This document shows, one piece after another, positions 34,018-36,122 of a stretch of DNA of 36,122 nt. Each line of letters opens with the position of its first letter. The stretch's first letter is position 1. This DNA is from Pelargonium nanum. Taxonomy: Eukaryota; Streptophyta; Magnoliopsida; Geraniales; Geraniaceae. Position numbers and translations under genes: made by a program. The stretch is from contig JAYMTF010000450.1 of the NCBI GenBank assembly GCA_036897485.1, positions 1-36,122 of the forward strand, read 5' to 3'. The notes under the pieces were generated by a model that did no database searches, was not told the DNA's origin, and was given only the letters and a program-made list of their open reading frames with translations.

Positions 34018-36122
34018 GAAGCCTCAGGTCAACTGGCTCTAGATGATGCCAAGCCACCAATAATTTTGTTTTGCTTTTTTGTGAATCTGATGATAAACTG
34101 TTAGTTTCTTGCTGAAATGGAAGACCAAGATGATAGGTCTCAGTCAAGACTGTAAAATTCCACTTGCTCTTTTTCTTAGGCAGATTTGTAGCCAGCTCTT
34201 GTTGTTCTGTATCTTGAGTGTTATTTTCAGATTTTGTTTTCTTTTACCATTTATTTTGTTTCCATGTCAACTTCTTATCTATATTTTACTCCTATTTTTT
34301 ACTAAATCAACAACCTATTCAATCATGCATCTACCATAAAATTATGATAATTATTATTAGAAATCAACTAATGTGGTCAATTGGTCAGTTTCTGATGTGG
34401 TAAGGATCATTTTAATAAAGAAAAGGGACCAAAATATTAATGTGATCATGTGAACAGAACCCACTTGTTGACTAAACTAACCACTGATATATTTTCTTTT
34501 CTTTTTTCTTCTTTTTTTAGTTTTTGCTTGGGACACTGACCTGTCACCCAATTTTTTAATTATAGAAATCTGTTTGATGATATTTATGATAATTCAACCG
34601 TTTGATTCGAAGATTAGTTAGGAATAAGATATGTAATTGTTGTTTTTGTCTCTTGTTCTACGTACTCTCAAGACTCATTCTTCGATAATTAAAAAAAATA
34701 CTTTTCAGCATACATAATAGTTCATATTCGATAAGTTTGTTAGCTATTAAAAAAATTATTTATGACCAAAAAATATTATTTAATTAATTTAGAAAATGAA
34801 AATTGGATTTGATGTATCATTCAGGTTTGGTGGTACATGCGTGTCATATTTTTTGGGAAAATATATGGATAAATGGATAAACATTAACGACTATTAATAT
34901 TGATGAGTTAAGTATTTGACCGTTCCTCTTTTGTGAGTGAGTAACGTCAATTGTATTCTTATCTCTCTTTTATTATTTTTGAACTTTTTTCTCTATTGCC
35001 ACTTGCCAGATTGCCATAACTTATGCCATCATTCACGTGAAATCATATTTTTTATTTTATTTTAATCACTGAAGTTGAAAAAATGAAATTAATAATAAAT
35101 TGTAGTCTTGCTTCAAAAAAAAAAATCATAGTAATGAGCAACCAAATTGATTATTTTGTTGGGGATCATACTTGACAACAAAATAGAATTATATTTTCTT
35201 ATTCCGTCGTAATCACAATATGTTTCTTTTTTTTTTTTGAAATGACAATATGTTTCTTTTATGTATATGCAATTGGGATGTAAACTATTGAGCACTTGTT
35301 ACTTCAATTCAATAAAATCTCTCAAATTTCAGGTAGTAACTGTTTGTCTAATTCTAGATAAGATTATAATTATAGGCATAAAATATGCTATTTATGTGAG
35401 TTTGTCACACCCGACCAACCCAAAATTTTACGAGATAATTAGCTCGGCCCGAAAGTTGGTTGATCGGATTCGAATCTAGCTAAAGTAGGGTTTGGTGTCT
35501 GATGCTGTGAATTTGGATTGAAAATGTATGCTATAATTCTAGAGAATTGCTCTAGTTGTTAGGATGGTTGTTTTTTGTTTGTCATGTATTTTTTTTTTAA
35601 ATACATGGAGATGTGTGTCTTGACTATTGCGTCACCCCCTAGGGGGCTTTGTCATGTATTAAGATATGAAACAAATTAAAAATAGAGAATAAGGAATCTA
35701 AATAAAAAAAAATTAGTTTAGCCTAACCCAAGCTAACGAGAGTTTGCCACAACATTAAAATACTCATTTATCCATTCAAGTGAATTTGTGGGAGCGGAGT
35801 GACCCGCTGAATCCAAACATTTTAAATGAGGTGTCATAATCTCATTGATGACTTAACCTAAACCAAATAATTATTAGTTTAGGATCCTCATTCCCTTAAA
35901 AATAATCTAAATACATAACAATTTTGAAGTGTATAAATTATAACTAATGTCACTAGAACTTTGATTATATACTCATTTTAGTACTCTAAATTTTTAAAAA
36001 CTCTAACGGACTACATGAATTTTCAACTAATAATCAATTAGTAGAGCTAATGTGTTGGGCTTTTTTGGCCATTGGCCTAATTAGAAGAAAGAACTCAATT
36101 AATGGCCCTCCACTTGGTTTTA
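34018..36122. other. AT-rich DNA upstream of the STP14-like gene, no gene seen
   Basis: Holds the STP14-like promoter at its left. Beyond about 34.5 kb it is AT-rich with long A or T runs (for example 35115-35126 and 35229-35239). A short palindrome lies around 35590-35607 (T-run flanked by ATGTATT and AATACAT), and another at 35634-35647 (CACCCCCTAGGGGG). The open frames here are short and low-complexity. No tRNA or transposon with clear ends was identified. Confidence 0.5.

Noticed and set aside
35450-35475. GATTCGAATC phrase resembling a tRNA B-box
   Set aside because: No matching A-box, acceptor stem or cloverleaf can be formed around it.

Overview
The window is nuclear DNA from a flowering plant, almost certainly a eudicot. 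Coding exons are interrupted by GT-AG introns, intergenic DNA is strongly AT-rich, and short plant-type transposons are scattered through it. The species cannot be fixed from sequence alone. I see no bacterial-style operons, CRISPR arrays, rRNA or tRNA genes. All gene functions below come from recognising protein families and motifs; no database search was run.

Layout, left to right. (1) 1543-2262, minus: an intronless AP2/ERF transcription factor of the DREB A-4 type. (2) About 2.3-10.9 kb: gene-poor, AT-rich DNA holding transposon debris. This includes a Stowaway-like MITE (2977-3226), a short CACTA-type element (4742-5052) lying inside an old LTR-retrotransposon relic with a tRNA-Met primer site, a long MITE-like unit (8817-9341) and a second type of MITE (about 9952-10196). 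(3) 10977-16574, minus: a nine-exon alpha/beta-hydrolase. I rebuilt a consistent 542-codon reading frame, but codon 78 is a TGA stop. One intron is about 90% filled by a composite TRIM-like LTR element with a head-on inverted LTR. (4) 18070-22021 and 24073-26789, both minus: two tandemly duplicated exostosin-family (GT47) glycosyltransferase genes with the same four-exon structure and very different N-terminal stem regions. (5) 27520-31169, plus: a five-exon gene for a chloroplast intron-splicing CRM-domain protein resembling CRS2-associated factor 1. It is head-to-head with the second GT47 gene across a few hundred bases. (6) 32167-33972, minus: a four-exon sugar/H+ symporter very close to the STP14 subtype. 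(7) 34.0-36.1 kb: AT-rich upstream DNA with no gene seen.

The genes do not form one pathway. They are a transcription regulator, a probable lipase-like hydrolase, two Golgi cell-wall glycosyltransferases, a plastid RNA-splicing factor and a plasma-membrane monosaccharide importer. The points most worth following are the in-frame stop in the hydrolase, the fold-back LTR structure in its intron, the divergence pattern and in-frame repeat of the GT47 tandem pair, the possible extra N-terminal exon of the second GT47 gene, and the compact divergent promoter it shares with the splicing-factor gene. I found no convincing wholly new biological system.
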